Positions 31,609-43,222 of a stretch of 64,000 nucleotides of DNA are shown in pieces. Position 1 is the first letter of the stretch. Every line of letters begins with the position of its first letter. The stretch covers positions 502,155 through 566,154 of the forward strand of contig MU004200.1 in NCBI GenBank assembly GCA_010093605.1. The letters are read 5' to 3'. A program made the translations under genes and the position numbers. Source of the DNA: Lophium mytilinum (taxonomy: Eukaryota > Ascomycota > Dothideomycetes > Mytilinidiales > Mytilinidiaceae). The notes below the pieces were generated by a model that did no database searches, had not been told where the DNA came from, and saw only the letters and a program-made list of their open reading frames with translations.

Positions 31609-32561
31609 ATGGAGTTCATTCTTTGCTGTCTACTACTTGCGCTGACGAGCTATGTGTCGGCTGTCGTAACGTTTCTCCAGCCTACGGCCGGTGCAGGTAA
31701 AGCTCCAATAGCCATGTGTGCACATGTGACAAGACTAATGCATCAACAGACATTCAAGGAGGGCAGTCCTTCACGGTGCAATGGATACTGGAAGATGGCA
31801 CAATCGACGCTGCAAACCTTACGACCTACAAGCTCGCGCTGTGTGCCGGTGGTAATAACGCCAGCTCTCAAGTGAGCAGAGAACCTCCCTTTTTATTGAG
31901 CGAGGACTAACGCTTTTTTCAGGCTGTCCTCACTACCCTCGTCCAGTCTGCCGCTTTCTCCAACAATACAGAGCTTTCCGAGAACATCGAGACCTCCATT
32001 GGGGGCAGTGACATCAATGCGTATTTCTTTATGCTCGTCACGAATTATACAGGCGGCGGCACGATAACATCCTATTCCTCCCGCTTTACTCTGTCATATA
32101 TGCATGGCACCTTCGACACGCCTGTGCTCGCCGGTATCCAATCCATGTCGTCCAGCACAACGGGCCCTACCGAAATCCTAGACATCCCGGATAGCCCCTC
32201 CACAGCTGGAACCCCAACGGCTACATCCTCGGTTGCTAGTTCTGGATCGCCTACAACAAGTTCAAGCTCAACAGCAACAACTTCACCCACCACATCTGCT
32301 GGCCTAAGCAAAGGCGGCGTAGTCGGATTGGCAATTGGCATTCCCCTCGTAATCGGGCTTGCCCTGGCCGGCTATTTCCTATATCAGTATCGGAAGAAAC
32401 GCGCTGAGTCCAGACCCTGGAAGCTCATGGGATCAGAGCTCGACTTGACGCCAGCTAGAGCGGAGCTCGATGCGAGACCATCGGAAGCCGAAATGCATAC
32501 GCCGGCGAATGTCCATGAGATTGGGGGCAGCAAAGAACTCGCTGTTGAATTGCCGGGGTGA
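31609..32561 (+). CDS. Kre9/Knh1-like type I membrane glycoprotein
   Basis: Three exons (31609-31696, 31750-31871, 31923-32561) give 282 residues through introns of 53 and 51 nt. A signal peptide spans about 1-18 (MEFILCCLLLALTSYVSA). The extracellular domain starts with VTFLQPTAGADIQGGQSFTV, the pattern of the Kre9/Knh1 beta-glucan synthesis family. A Ser/Thr-rich stalk (about 160-205) is likely O-mannosylated, and several NxT/S sites are present. A single membrane helix GVVGLAIGIPLVIGLALAGY (about 212-231) is followed by a basic stop-transfer YRKKR and a short cytoplasmic tail. Unlike GPI-anchored relatives it ends in a transmembrane segment. A role in wall glucan assembly or sensing is inferred. 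Confidence 0.8.
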
Positions 32562-33801
32562 TGACGCAGGCTAATATACGAGTTACGATCACACGACTAC
32601 TTTCTTTGCAATAGGGCGACGAGCCCCATCCATGGAACACTTGGAGCACTCTTTTCCCAGACTCATAGAGGGGCACTTGGTGATCTTTGAAGTAGGCTAG
32701 GATCTCTGCTTACAAAGAAAGACGACGACGCCACCGACAGCATCATCAGGTTGCTCGCATACCATCATTCCGCCCAAGCTGGCTAAGAAAGAAAGGCTGC
32801 CAGCTGAGACAGTCCCTCGCTATAGCGGGATAGACCTACTGGGAAGAACGGAGCTTTGCCTGTTCCAGACCGCTCAGAAAGTTCAAGAGTGAGGTGACCG
32901 CTGGGAAGAAGGCAAGAAATCGATACCTCCCACAGGTCCCTTCGTCTGGTTCAAGATGTGTTATCACAAGATGAACCTCTCTCATATCCATCCAAGGGTA
33001 CCTTAGATTGGCTTCAGGGTATTGACTCATTAAAGCCGAGATACAATAATGATAATGCTAATGGAATTCAATTTTGAAACTGGGTGATGATGGTCTGTTT
33101 GACTCGGCTTGGCGAGTTTACCGATTGTTCGAAACGACGCACTTACATTTCGTTCAGCTCCTTTGAACAACATTGAGAGTTTTCAAACCGTGACACCTGA
33201 GTGTGTACAGGTCAGAGCACGTATAATTGTTATCCGCACATGATCATCTGCAGGCTCTGGTTCGATTGAACTCTCATGTTTGACTGCGTCATATGCGCTG
33301 ACAGTTCGTTGCAAGGTTTCGCGGCTACCCCATTGGAACGTTGTGCTTTGGCCCAGAGCGTGTCGTAAATGCGAGATTTCGCTGATTGGATAGGCGACGA
33401 CGACATGAGGACGCCCTGAAACTCGAAGAGAATGTCTTCCAATGATAGTAAGAAGATGTGCTTACGTGAATATCTTCACCGGCGATAAGGCGTTTTCCGT
33501 GATGAGTAGGGCGGACAGCCCGATGCATGGTTACGCTGAATCAGCTGAAATCGCAACCTCGTTCAGCGCTGTGCATTTCTTGGACTTCTGGGGAAATGCG
33601 AGATATTCTCGAACAAAGGCAATGTGCGAGCTGGAGGACTCGGCATGTGAGCTCAGCTATAAAGGCAGGTAGTAGCAGCTTTCCATTCAACGAGCCAGCT
33701 CTTTTCTTACTAAACTCCTACTTCATTTCCTTGATATCATCTTCTACTTTTCTATAACACTGACAGTTACAACGCCGCTCACCTCTCCACTTTAACTTAC
33801 A
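32562..33801. other. Intergenic, reductase promoter
   Basis: No supported gene. The last ~100 bases before 33802 are CT-rich, as expected of a leader. Confidence 0.4.
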
Positions 33802-34830
33802 ATGTTTCCATCTGATCAAACCATCCTGGTGGCGGGTGCGAATGGATTCGTAGCAAGTCATGTCGTCCGCACTTTATTAGCTGCAGGTTACAACGTGCGC
33901 GCCGCCGTGCGCTCCACCTCATCCACTGAGCGCATGAAAGACTTGCACGCGCCATACGTCTCCCAACTCTCCTTCACCATAGTCCCCGACATGGCATCCC
34001 CCGGAGCCTTCGACTCCGCGGTCAAAGGCGTCTCAGGCATCATGCACATGGCCTCACCATTCGTGCTCTCCCCCACCAACAACGAAACCGACCTCCTCCA
34101 ACCCGCTATCCAAATCACCCTCAGCGTCCTCAACTCCGCCGCCGCACCAGACACCACCGTGCGCCGCGTCGTCCTCACCAGTTCCTTCGCCTCCATCCTC
34201 GACATGGCCCAAGGCTACCGCCCCGGGTACACCTACACCTCCGCCGACTGGAACCCGATGACCTACGCCGAAGCCGCCGTCGCCGACGGGCCCACCGCCT
34301 ACTGCGCCTCCAAGAAGCTCGCGGAGGAGGCCGCGTGGGCCTTTATGGCCGAGAAGAAGCCTGCGTTTGAACTCAGCGCGATCTGCCCGCCGTGGATCTT
34401 CGGGCCTGCGCTCGGCCCGATCGCGTCGCTGACGCATCTGAATGAGTCGACGGAGGCGATCTATAAGCTTCTCAACGCGGAGAGTGTTCCTGCGGTTGAG
34501 TTTGCGGGGTTTGCGGATGTGAGGGATGTGGCGGTGGCGCATCTGCGGGCGTATGAGAGGCCAGAGGCGGCGGGGAGGAGGTTTTTGGTCGGGAGTCATT
34601 TTGATTATCAGACGGCGGCGGATGTGATCAGGGCGAGGCTTCCGGAGTTGAGGGAGAGGGTGCCGGAAGGGACGCCGGGGGCTGGGCTCACGGCGGATGT
34701 GTACCAGGTGGATGGGAGTGAGGCGGCTAGAGTGCTGGGCGTGGAGTATACGAAGCTGGAAGATACTATGAAGGATACGGTGGGGGGGTTGCTGGAGGCG
34801 GAGAAGAGGTTAGGTGTAGAGGTAAAGTGA
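33802..34830 (+). CDS. GRE2/dihydroflavonol-reductase-like NAD(P)H reductase
   Basis: This is a single-exon gene of 342 residues. The N-terminal nucleotide-binding motif is ILVAGANGFVASHVV (about 8-22), a variant of GxxGxxG with Ala in the third position. An Arg patch RAAVRS near 32-37 suggests NADP preference. The catalytic Tyr-x3-Lys is in AYCASKKLAEEAAW (about 172-176), with the upstream Ser in RVVLTSSFASI. The family is the extended short-chain dehydrogenases that reduce aldehydes, ketones or methylglyoxal, and some are tailoring enzymes in metabolite clusters. GC at third codon positions is very high here, in contrast with the AT-rich flanks. Confidence 0.88.
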   Translation: MFPSDQTILVAGANGFVASHVVRTLLAAGYNVRAAVRSTSSTERMKDLHAPYVSQLSFTIVPDMASPGAFDSAVKGVSGIMHMASPFVLSPTNNETDLLQPAIQITLSVLNSAAAPDTTVRRVVLTSSFASILDMAQGYRPGYTYTSADWNPMTYAEAAVADGPTAYCASKKLAEEAAWAFMAEKKPAFELSAICPPWIFGPALGPIASLTHLNESTEAIYKLLNAESVPAVEFAGFADVRDVAVAHLRAYERPEAAGRRFLVGSHFDYQTAADVIRARLPELRERVPEGTPGAGLTADVYQVDGSEAARVLGVEYTKLEDTMKDTVGGLLEAEKRLGVEVK

Positions 34831-35902
34831 TGATTAGCACGTCGGCTATGTAGTATGTATCTGTCTATTTGGTGTGAGTAGTTTAACTGGCAAATGTAGT
34901 TGAAACAGGACTTAAGGGTGCTTCAAGTATTGAACTTCTTTCAGGCTTCCACGACGTGAGGTGCATACTCCTGCATATAAAGGCATGCAAGACGCTGCCG
35001 GGTAGCCCAGTTTCTTCCAGAAGTTGGGTTGTCTCCTTGCCATTGTTTAGCTCTAGACAGCTTCAAACCCGTCTGATCTCCCAATATTATAATGGTCTCA
35101 ACAAGCCGTAGTTGGATGGTGCCTTCCGCTTCTTTCAGATTGAGCCGCATGACGAAGAGCTGGTTGTTCACATTGATTCGCCGCCCACCCCATGGTGGGG
35201 ATGATCCCTTCAATTGCGATAAAGCTCGATCACCTAGCGCTGGAGAAGGGAGCTGGGTTTCTCCTTGTCCATCTACTAGCGCTGTGGAACAGTAGTGGGG
35301 AAGAATGTCGGAAGATGCGAAATGGATGCTGAGCTGTGCTGGGCAGCAGGGCTAGCAAGCTAAGAAATCTTTCGCGGTGTAGAAAACCAGCTGCCTCGGA
35401 AGCTGAAGGTACTTACGCGCACATACAGCATCTCGTTCCCATATCCTAAGTAGGCGTCAGTCTCATCTTGATATGTTGTAAGGCTCAGAAATGCCTTGAC
35501 GATGCCATTCGTGGACTACGGCCAGAGCAGTGACAGTCAGATGTTGTCTCAGCCAACAACTCATGTCAGCAACAGTCTTCCATACACCTCAAGAGGAGAT
35601 AGCGATGTCCGTACATGTAGCTGATGTCTGCAGAAGTAATCACCTACCTCCGGAATCTAGGGGAGTGGTTAATTGAGCTAAGGGATTCGGCAACGCGGAA
35701 TTCGTCGCAACAGCAAAGCTAATCCTAAGCGGGCCTGGAAGTATGAAGAGCTTCGTACGAGGGAATTGGAAGTGCCTTGAGAATCTTATGCTAAGACTGA
35801 CCTATATATAAACCCTGGTTCTTGTTTTAAACAGGCCCAAGTATTTCGTGAGAGAGCTATTTCGTATCTTCAGCTAACTCTAACTCGAACGAAACCTTGG
35901 AC
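34831..35902. other. Intergenic region
   Basis: No supported gene. The stretch before 35903 contains TATATATAAACC near 35803, a plausible TATA element for the downstream gene about 95 bp away. Confidence 0.45.
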
Positions 35903-37104
35903 ATGACGGAAAATAGCGCCATTTACGGCACAGAGACCGGCCCCATCCCTCTCGCCATCGAGAAGGCTCTCCGCCGTAACGATGACGGCGTGGGGTTCTT
36001 CAACGACTACGGCTTCGTGGTCCGCGCAAAAGCCGAGACAGGCGAAGACCTCCACTTCTGGAGCTTTATCTACGAGCAGAAAGGGCCCGAGGTGATCGTC
36101 GACTGCGATGTAGTACAGACACTGCTAGTCGTCGGCAAGTACAACGACGAGGAGAAGCAGTTCATGCACCCCAACGCGTTAACGGTCAACAAGGGCCAGA
36201 ACCTTGAGGACTATTACAAGCGCGGGACGATCAAGATTGAGGAAGGTGCCGAACATGTCAAGTGGATGCTTGGCGGCATTACGCATCATGGTGCTCCTCC
36301 AAATTGGCGTGTGACCGGTGAACAAGAAGGAACCGGCCTCAAGGTTGACCTCTCGTTTGAGCAGAAGAATCCGGCGTTCTACCACTGTGGGCTATTCGAG
36401 GATCTGGAAGCGAAGAAGCGAAAAAATGCTGGGTACATTGTTCATACCACGGTGACCGGGACTTTCGAAGTGGATGGCAAGGTCCTAAAGATTGCGAAAG
36501 GATATGGTGTCCATGAGCGCATCCAGCAGGCTGGAGTCGTCCCGGATCGTACGGGATACATGGCCGGAAGGGGACTCACATGGCAGCATGGCTTTAGTGA
36601 TAATCTCAGCTTCTGGTTGATGCGAGGCGACATCGGAAAGGGGGTACGTATCATTCTTGAACTCCTCCTTGAGCGCTTTGCATATGGTTTTGGATCTTCT
36701 CCTGTATCCATGTACGGGAGTTTTTTCCATGATAACTAATATTTGAGCAGATGTCATCCGGCATGATCAACATTGGCGACAAGCAGATTATACTACACGA
36801 CCCGACCAGTTCAGGATGTGAAGAAGCGGCGACATGGATCGATCCTGTGAGTAGGCTTGTGGTTCCATACCAATGGCGAACGTGGATCCGAGCGAAAGAG
36901 GGCACCTTGGAAGCGAAGATATATGCGTACGGCAGAAGTTACTATACGTGGATTCGAAGAGGAGGCACCTTGGTGGTCAATCAGTTCTTGGCCGATGCCG
37001 ATGTGACTTTCACGTATCCGGATGGGACGGTCTTGGAAGAGAAATGTATGGTGAGCATTGAGCATATGCGCACGCTATACCGCCAGCTCAATTCACTCGA
37101 GTGA
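35903..37104 (+). CDS. Uncharacterised protein, possibly AttH/CrtC-like lipocalin fold
   Basis: Two exons (35903-36643 and 36751-37104) join at a 107-nt intron to give 364 residues. There is no signal peptide or membrane segment. The sequence is rich in beta-strand and aromatic residues. It contains GGITHHGAPPNWRVTGEQ and KGYGVHERI, which remind me of the hydroxyneurosporene-dehydrogenase/AttH fold (two lipocalin-like halves, also used by fungal pericyclases such as CghA), but I cannot prove that link. A second similar half (IYAYGRSYYTWIRRGGTLVVNQF) fits a two-domain barrel. The spacing from the reductase and the accessory location suggest a tailoring or small-molecule role. I do not recognise a specific function. 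Confidence 0.65.
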
Positions 37105-37382
37105 GAGTTATTGCATGTATATAGTATCTTACAAGCTTTGTACCACTGTCTTTCTGTCGTGCGATTCTTGCCAAGACTAGCTGTGATAATGGAGATTCAA
37201 CGACAAGCTGAAACTATACTTACCTGTAGTGGATTAACGGTGCAATACATCGTTATCAGGAAGGGTCAGGATACTAGTACGGACGAAGTCATGAGGATGG
37301 AAAGTTGAACCCCTTTGTCTCGGCAGAATTCCTACGTGCACGCACTAGCAGATATAATTAGAACAGCTAGAGAATCTTATGG
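37105..37382. other. Intergenic flank of the MITE
   Basis: This is the downstream region of the AttH/CrtC-like gene. I see no gene. Confidence 0.35.
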
Positions 37383-37384
37383 TA

Positions 37385-37733
37385 CAGTAAAACCTGGTTA
37401 TAGTGATACGGGTTTTTCCGAGGGGGTGTATCACTGTATAGAGAGTATCACTGTATCCAATGTCACGTGCTGGTGATTTGTAAGCCACAGGCCCCCTGAA
37501 AACACGAAATTAGGGAGGTTTGAAGGGGGGTTGAAGGGGGTTGGAGGTGCCACGGACCACCTGCCCATACAAATTTCCCCTCTAGTTAGAGTGATCTTGG
37601 TGAGCGGGGGCTTATGATACCATAGTAACCAGCTTATTACTATACCCCATACAAAAATCCACGGTCAGCCGAAATTTATCACTCTATAGAGAATATCACT
37701 ATAACCCGATAACACTATAACCAGGTTTTACTG
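37385..37733. mobile_element. Pogo/Fot1-like MITE with TA target duplication
   Basis: The element begins CAGTAAAACCTGGTTATAGTG and ends with the exact inverse complement, about 21 bp of perfect terminal inverted repeat. It is flanked by TA on both sides (37383-37384 and 37734-37735), the target duplication of Tc1/mariner elements. The tips match the CAGTA-AACC style of pogo/Fot1 termini. Just inside each end lie further inverted subterminal copies of TATCACT-TATAGAGA-TATCACT (near 37430-37459 and 37675-37702). At 349 bp with no open frame it must be non-autonomous and mobilised by a transposase elsewhere. The near-perfect termini suggest a fairly recent insertion. Confidence 0.88.
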
Positions 37734-37735
37734 TA

Positions 37736-38246
37736 GAACGAATGCATTCCATCTCCGTCGACCTCTTCTTCATCATCTTTTCCTTCCATCAACATGCTGT
37801 AGCATAACCATTGACAGCGGCAATTATCCAAGCCGTATACGAGCCGAATAAGCTATTCCTTGGTGTCTTCGTCATATCACACACGCGAGCAAACTCGATC
37901 TGCAGGCTACGCTCTTCATCGTTAGACAACACGGCACGTTATCGTCGATCTGCAAGGGCCACGACGCGGGCAGGCCTACCATTTCCGTTGCATTATCGAA
38001 GCCATGACGTCTGAGTATCCACGGTCCGATGTTTCTTCGTATTTCCCCCAACGCTCCTTCTGCGTTGTTGAACACTTTTGCAGGCCTCTTCCTTACTTCT
38101 CTTCTTTATCCTAGCTGTTTATTCTTCTTTTAAACTAGAATTATTCCATTCAGTTGTATTATGGTTTGATTTGAGCCTGTGCTTAATCATATTTCGTTAT
38201 TTCCACCTTCTGCACCACTCGCTCTGCAGAAGGTTGCGTCTCCAAC
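37736..38246. other. Intergenic, CSC1 promoter
   Basis: This lies between the MITE and the channel gene. It is T-rich before 38247. No gene is seen. Confidence 0.4.
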
Positions 38247-41200
38247 ATGTCACTGGTTCCCCGCCAAACACAAAGCGGGACAGACGACTTCCTAGATCTG
38301 ATTGCAGATCCCTTTCAGACCGATGTACACTCCAACATCTTGATCCCTAAATACATCAGTAATTAACTCCTCATGTCCAGATCCAAGCCACTTCAATATA
38401 TGCTGCCCTCGTTTGGTCCTTTGCCGTGTCTGGCGCTCTCTTCCTCCTCTTCTGCTACCTCCGCCCGCGCTCTCCCACGGTTTATGCACCCCGTGCCAAA
38501 CATGCCGACGAGAAACATGCGCCACCACCCATATCCCGCGCCCCTCTCGCCTGGTTCTCACCAACCACGAAAATCTCCGAGCATGAACTCGTCGAGAAGA
38601 TTGGGTTAGATGCTGTCGTCTTCCTCCGCTTCGTGCGGATGCTGCGTAACATATTCCTTGTACTTACGGTCTTCGGTTGCGGAATTCTGATTCCGGTAAA
38701 CGTATTGGGCGGGCACGATGTCTACGAGCATTATGGGAACGTGGCAACCCTGATGAAGTTCACGCCTCAATATATATTTGGAGGGAAGTTCTGGGCGTTT
38801 GTGGCGGTTGCGTATTTGTTCCAGGGGACGGTGTGTGGCTTCGTGTGGTGGAACTATGGGAAGGTGTGGCAGTTGAGGCGGGCATACTTCAACAGTGTTG
38901 ACTACAGGGCTAGTCTACATTCGAGGACCCTTCTGGTGGGTTCAAGTGTTTCTTATGCCATTCAACGTACCGACAATAAATGGACATTGACCCAATACAG
39001 CTCACCCAAATCCCAAAAGCCTCCCGAACAGACAGCGGCATCGCCGACCTTGTAGAATCTGCAAAGCCCGCTCCTTCCGTTCCTCGAACAGCCATAGCCC
39101 GCAATGTCAAAGACCTCCCAAAACTGATAGAGGAGCACGATCACGCCGTCCAAAAATTCGAAGTCGTTCTTGCGAAATATCTCAAGAACCCGAATCGACT
39201 TCCTCTACAACGTCCAACGTGCAAGCCTTCGAAAAAGGACCGGAAGAAGTACGGGAAGGACAAGGTCGATGCCATTGAGTACCTCACCACCCGCATCAGT
39301 GCCCTCGAGACCGCCATCACGGAGATCCGTGAAACTGTCGACAAGCGCAATCCCATGCCATACGGCTTCGCGTCCTACACGCACATCGAAGACGCACACG
39401 CCGTCGCATACGCCTCCCGCAAGAAGGGACCCGGAGGCAGTACTATCCGGCTTGCCCCCAAACCGCACGACCTCCTTTGGCAGAACCTCCCGATGACGCC
39501 CGCTTCGCGCCGCGCCCGCAAATTTACGGACTCCATCTGGATGATCGCCCTCACCCTCGTCTTCATCGTGCCCAACGTACTAACCTCCGTTTTCCTCTCC
39601 GACTTCTCCCATCTCGGGCTCTTCTGGAAAGGCTTCCAGACCAACCTTGCCGCGCACCCAACCGGCTGGGGAATTGCACAAGGTATCGCAGCACCCCTCG
39701 TACAGACCCTCCTCTATCTCGCCATCCCCACCATCTTCCGCCGCCTACACACCCACTCCGGCGACTACTCCAAAACCTCACGCGAGCGGCACGTAACCTC
39801 CCGCCTCTACGCCTTCTTCGTCTTCAACAACCTCGTCGTCTTCTCCCTCTTCGGCTCCTTCTCGCGCTTCGTCGCCACCGTCGTCGCTGCCAAGAACATC
39901 TCCACCTGGTCCGCGATCCGCAACGGCCACCTCTTCTCCAACATCATGATCTCCCTGTGCAACCTCTCCACCTTCTGGCTCACCTGGCAAATGCAGCGCA
40001 ACCTCGGCGCCGCCACCGACCTAATCCAAGCCTGGCCGCTCCTCTACGGCTCCATCCGCCGACGCTTCTTCGCGCCCACCCCCCGCGAGCTGATCGCCCT
40101 CAGCGCGCCCCAGCCGTTCGAGTACGCAGACTACTACAACAACTTCCTCTTCGTCGCGACCGTCGGGCTGTGCTTCGGCGCGCTGCAGCCGCTCATCCTG
40201 CCCATCACGGCCTTCTACCTCGCCGCCGACGGCTGGTTCAAGACGTACCTGCTGCAGTACGTGCTAATCACCAAAACCGAGTCCGGCGGCGCCTTCTGGC
40301 GCATGCTGGCCAACCGCCTCCTGCTCGCCGTGCTGCTCGCCAACGCCGTCATCGCGCTCGTCGTCGGCGCACAAGGCATCGGCAGCGTGCAGAGCGTGCG
40401 CGGCGGGGGGATGCTGTACGCCATGATTCCCTTGCCGTTCCTGCTAGCGGGGTTTAAGTGGTACTGTAAGAGGACGTTCGACGTGCGGATGCAGTTCTAC
40501 ACGACGCACTCGTTCGCGGAGCTCGAGGGCGCGGAGGGCGCTGCGGCGCCTGGTGATGGCAGCGCGGGGGAGAAGAAGAGGAAGAGGAATGATAGGGTCG
40601 GCGTCCGCTTCGGCCACCCGGCGCTGTATAGGCGCCTCATGACGCCCATGGTGCACGCGCGCTCGCGGCACCTGCTGAAGGAGCTGTACGCGCAGCACAT
40701 CGAGAACGAGGACGGGTTTACGACGTCGCGCGCGGGCACGGGGCTGGGGTACTCGGACGTGTACATGGCGGAGATGGATCCAGAGCAACTCGGGACTGAA
40801 ACGGGGAACGCTCCCGCTACGCTGCCGGAAGTCGAGCTCGTCAAAGAGGAGGACCTTGATTTCGAGAACTTCAAGCGTCGTGCGGAGTTCCGCGAGGAGC
40901 ATGGCGGCGATGGGGAGCTGTATGGCCGCCCGGACGACCTTGTTTCGAGACCTGGGACGCCGTCGACCATGACTACTGTGACAGAGTTTGGGGGTCCGGC
41001 TCCTAGTGGGGGGTCGACGCGTGCTTCTAGTGTTACGCGTTTCGGGGATGGTGAGGCGGACGACCGAGGCACGTCGTATGGACGTGGCTATCAGCGGCCA
41101 AGAGCTGTTTCCGTGGACGTGACTATCCCAGATTCGAGGCTCGGGTTGGGTAGGGCGTATGAGGAGGATTCTGAGAGTTTTACGGCACAGAGGCTTTTGG

Positions 41201-41304
41201 GCGGGGAAGAAGGGATAGCGAGAGTGAGGACAGGGGAGAGTAGTGGAATTGGTTTCTTTGGGAGGGAGACGCCTGAAACGAGTTATGATGCATTTAGGAG
41301 ATAA
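38247..41304 (+). CDS. CSC1/TMEM63-type osmosensitive cation channel
   Basis: Three exons (38247-38324, 38381-38935, 39001-41304) give 978 residues. The first donor is the weak GTACAC, but it alone keeps the frame into IQATSIYAALVWSFAVSGAL, the first membrane helix. Two more N-terminal helices follow (NIFLVLTVFGCGILIPVNVL and FWAFVAVAYLFQGTVCGFVWW). Then comes the cytosolic domain (about 205-395, LTQIPKASRTD) and the DUF221/RSN1_7TM region from about 410 (IALTLVFIVPNVLTSVFL) to ~710. Helices include NIMISLCNLSTFWLTWQ and YNNFLFVATVGLCFGALQPLILP. The ~270-residue cytoplasmic tail is charged and Ser-rich. The family forms hyperosmolality-gated, calcium-permeable channels in fungi, plants and animals. 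Confidence 0.92.
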
Positions 41305-41905
41305 GAGAGATGTGCCCTGAGAGAAGGAATAACGGTGGTATGAGGTGAAAAACACCTATACATTTGAAAGAGCGAGCGGTATGGTTATTTGGTTTAGCGT
41401 GCATTGGGAAGGAGTCAGTAAAAAGTATATTCAGTAGTTTGTCCAAGAACATAACTCCATAACTCCACGCTGGTAAACTATTGAAGGAAATTCGTGTCGT
41501 TCATCCAAGCCTCCAGTTGCCCAAAATACATCTCAGGTTGCGTCCCACATGCAGTCTGAGGTCGCTACCATCTCAATGAAGAGGAGACTCGATCCTATAA
41601 TCATTAGCAATTAACAGTATCTGCCCTGTATACTGTGGATGAGCAGAGTGTCGGAATTAGAAAGCGAGTCCAACTAGTTGTGAACTCAGCGTCAATCTGT
41701 CTTGTCAATTAGGTTGGGAGTGAAGCCCGCGTTGCCCAAGATAAAGCCCAAGTAAGGCGATCTCGAATGAAACCCAGAGGTCAAGCGCCATTAACGGAGC
41801 AATCATGATGTCCAGTGTGAGATTTTGATCAGCTGTCGTAGAAGAGACGAGGCGCTGTGTCGTGCAATCTTCGTTGGTATGGTCCTCGTGTTCCGGGTTA
41901 CCGCA
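41305..41905. other. Convergent 3' region
   Basis: This lies between the CSC1 gene (plus) and the F-box gene (minus). I see no gene. Confidence 0.4.
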
Positions 41906-43222
41906 TTATATCCACTTCAACATACTCAAGGAAGGCGCCATATCGTCGCCTTTTTGAGTCTTCCTCCAGTTCAGATATGTCAAGCCTTTGCCAATATCCG
42001 GGGCATAGTGCCACCTCTTATGAATGAAGTTCTCCTTATCCAAAGTGACTAGAGCATCGAACAACGCCTGCATCTCTTGAGCCCATTCGCCCTCATTCCA
42101 TGCTGTGCTGTCTGCCACAACAACATAGCGCAGCCTACCGAGCCATCGCTTGTCAACAAAGTCCCAAAGATCCGCCGGGGTGAAGTAAAAGTCGGACTCG
42201 GGGTGGTGACCGCCTGACGTAAGAAGTTTAAGCCTTTGCAAAGGATGAGATTTCATCCATAAGTCTGGGCCGCCAGCAGCTTTGCTTGAGGGGAGCGAAG
42301 CACCGAAGCCGAAGTCAATGTAGTCGATAGCAAGGACAAGCTCAACTAGGTTAGGGCAAATGGACAAGACTTCGTTCAGAGAACCCTCTCGCAGCTGGGG
42401 TAAGTTCACGATCTCGAGTTTGATCAGTGGAGCGGAGAGGTTGCCTAAAAGTTCTAATAAATCTGCAGCAGTGACTTTGGGCGCATGCGAAACGTTAAGT
42501 TGTGTCAATGTAGGTGGAAAGTTTTCCGGTTGCTTGTTCAAATCCTGCATGAACTTCCCGTGGACGCCTCCGGAGAGTTGCAGGTGGCGAAGCTTCGGGG
42601 GCCACGTCATAGAAAGCGCGGCGTCCTGATAATCGGCTGAGCAGCGGGGTAGATACAAGTCGGTGAGTTCGTGCAGTGACCGCACGGTCCGAGCCAAAGC
42701 CTGGTAGGAGATAGCTTCGGAGACGAGGGAGAGGTCGAGATAGCGGAGCTGGCTGCATTTGGAGAGGGATGCCCAGCAGTTGACGGCGAAGGAAGCTTGC
42801 GGCGCGACAAAGACTTCGAGGTTCGCTTTAGTACGGCCAAGTAACCTCGCAGTCACAGACTTGGAGCCTTGGTGAACGATGTGGCGCAAGTTCAACGTCT
42901 TGACGAGGCTGGCGAGCTCGCTTTTCCGGATATGGGGCAGTATCGAGGGACATATCGTACGCACGAACTGCGAGTACCCAGAGCCGATAAGGTAGGGACG
43001 CTCGTAGAGGCGCGTGATGCCAATATCATACCACTGGCGAGATACGAGGCAGAAGTTGTTGATATCGGCCTGTCCCTGTCCTGTTGGTGTTTGCGGGAGA
43101 TGGGATAGGATCTCTAGGAGAATCTCGTCGGGCAGGTAGCTGGAGACGCGTCCGAGGGCGTGGGAGGGGAGAACAGGCACGTCGTATGGAAGAAGAGGTT
43201 GAGGATGCTCCGAGCGGAGCAT
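41906..43222 (-). CDS. F-box protein with leucine-rich region
   Basis: A single exon of 438 residues. The F-box lies at about 26-70 (VSSYLPDEILLEILSHLPQ ... FCLVSRQWYDIGITRLYERPYL). A series of leucine-rich repeat-like segments covers about 100-330 (LVKTLNLRHIV, LRYLDLSLV, LTDLYLPRC, LRHLQLSGG, LTQLNVSHA, LIKLEIVNL). The protein is a probable Skp1-Cul1-F-box ubiquitin-ligase adaptor, with the leucine-rich region as substrate reader. The substrate is unknown. The last 40 residues (RWHYAPDIGKGLTYLNWRK) resemble the tail of many ascomycete F-box proteins of this group. Confidence 0.85.
   Translation of the reverse strand: MLRSEHPQPLLPYDVPVLPSHALGRVSSYLPDEILLEILSHLPQTPTGQGQADINNFCLVSRQWYDIGITRLYERPYLIGSGYSQFVRTICPSILPHIRKSELASLVKTLNLRHIVHQGSKSVTARLLGRTKANLEVFVAPQASFAVNCWASLSKCSQLRYLDLSLVSEAISYQALARTVRSLHELTDLYLPRCSADYQDAALSMTWPPKLRHLQLSGGVHGKFMQDLNKQPENFPPTLTQLNVSHAPKVTAADLLELLGNLSAPLIKLEIVNLPQLREGSLNEVLSICPNLVELVLAIDYIDFGFGASLPSSKAAGGPDLWMKSHPLQRLKLLTSGGHHPESDFYFTPADLWDFVDKRWLGRLRYVVVADSTAWNEGEWAQEMQALFDALVTLDKENFIHKRWHYAPDIGKGLTYLNWRKTQKGDDMAPSLSMLKWI

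Noticed and set aside
34054-34599. 181-codon minus-strand Arg/Gly-rich frame inside the reductase gene
   Set aside because: Antisense shadow of a gene with strong GC3 bias.
39477-40457. 326-codon frame inside CSC1, rich in Arg, Pro and Leu
   Set aside because: It is a frame shadow of the GC-rich channel exon.
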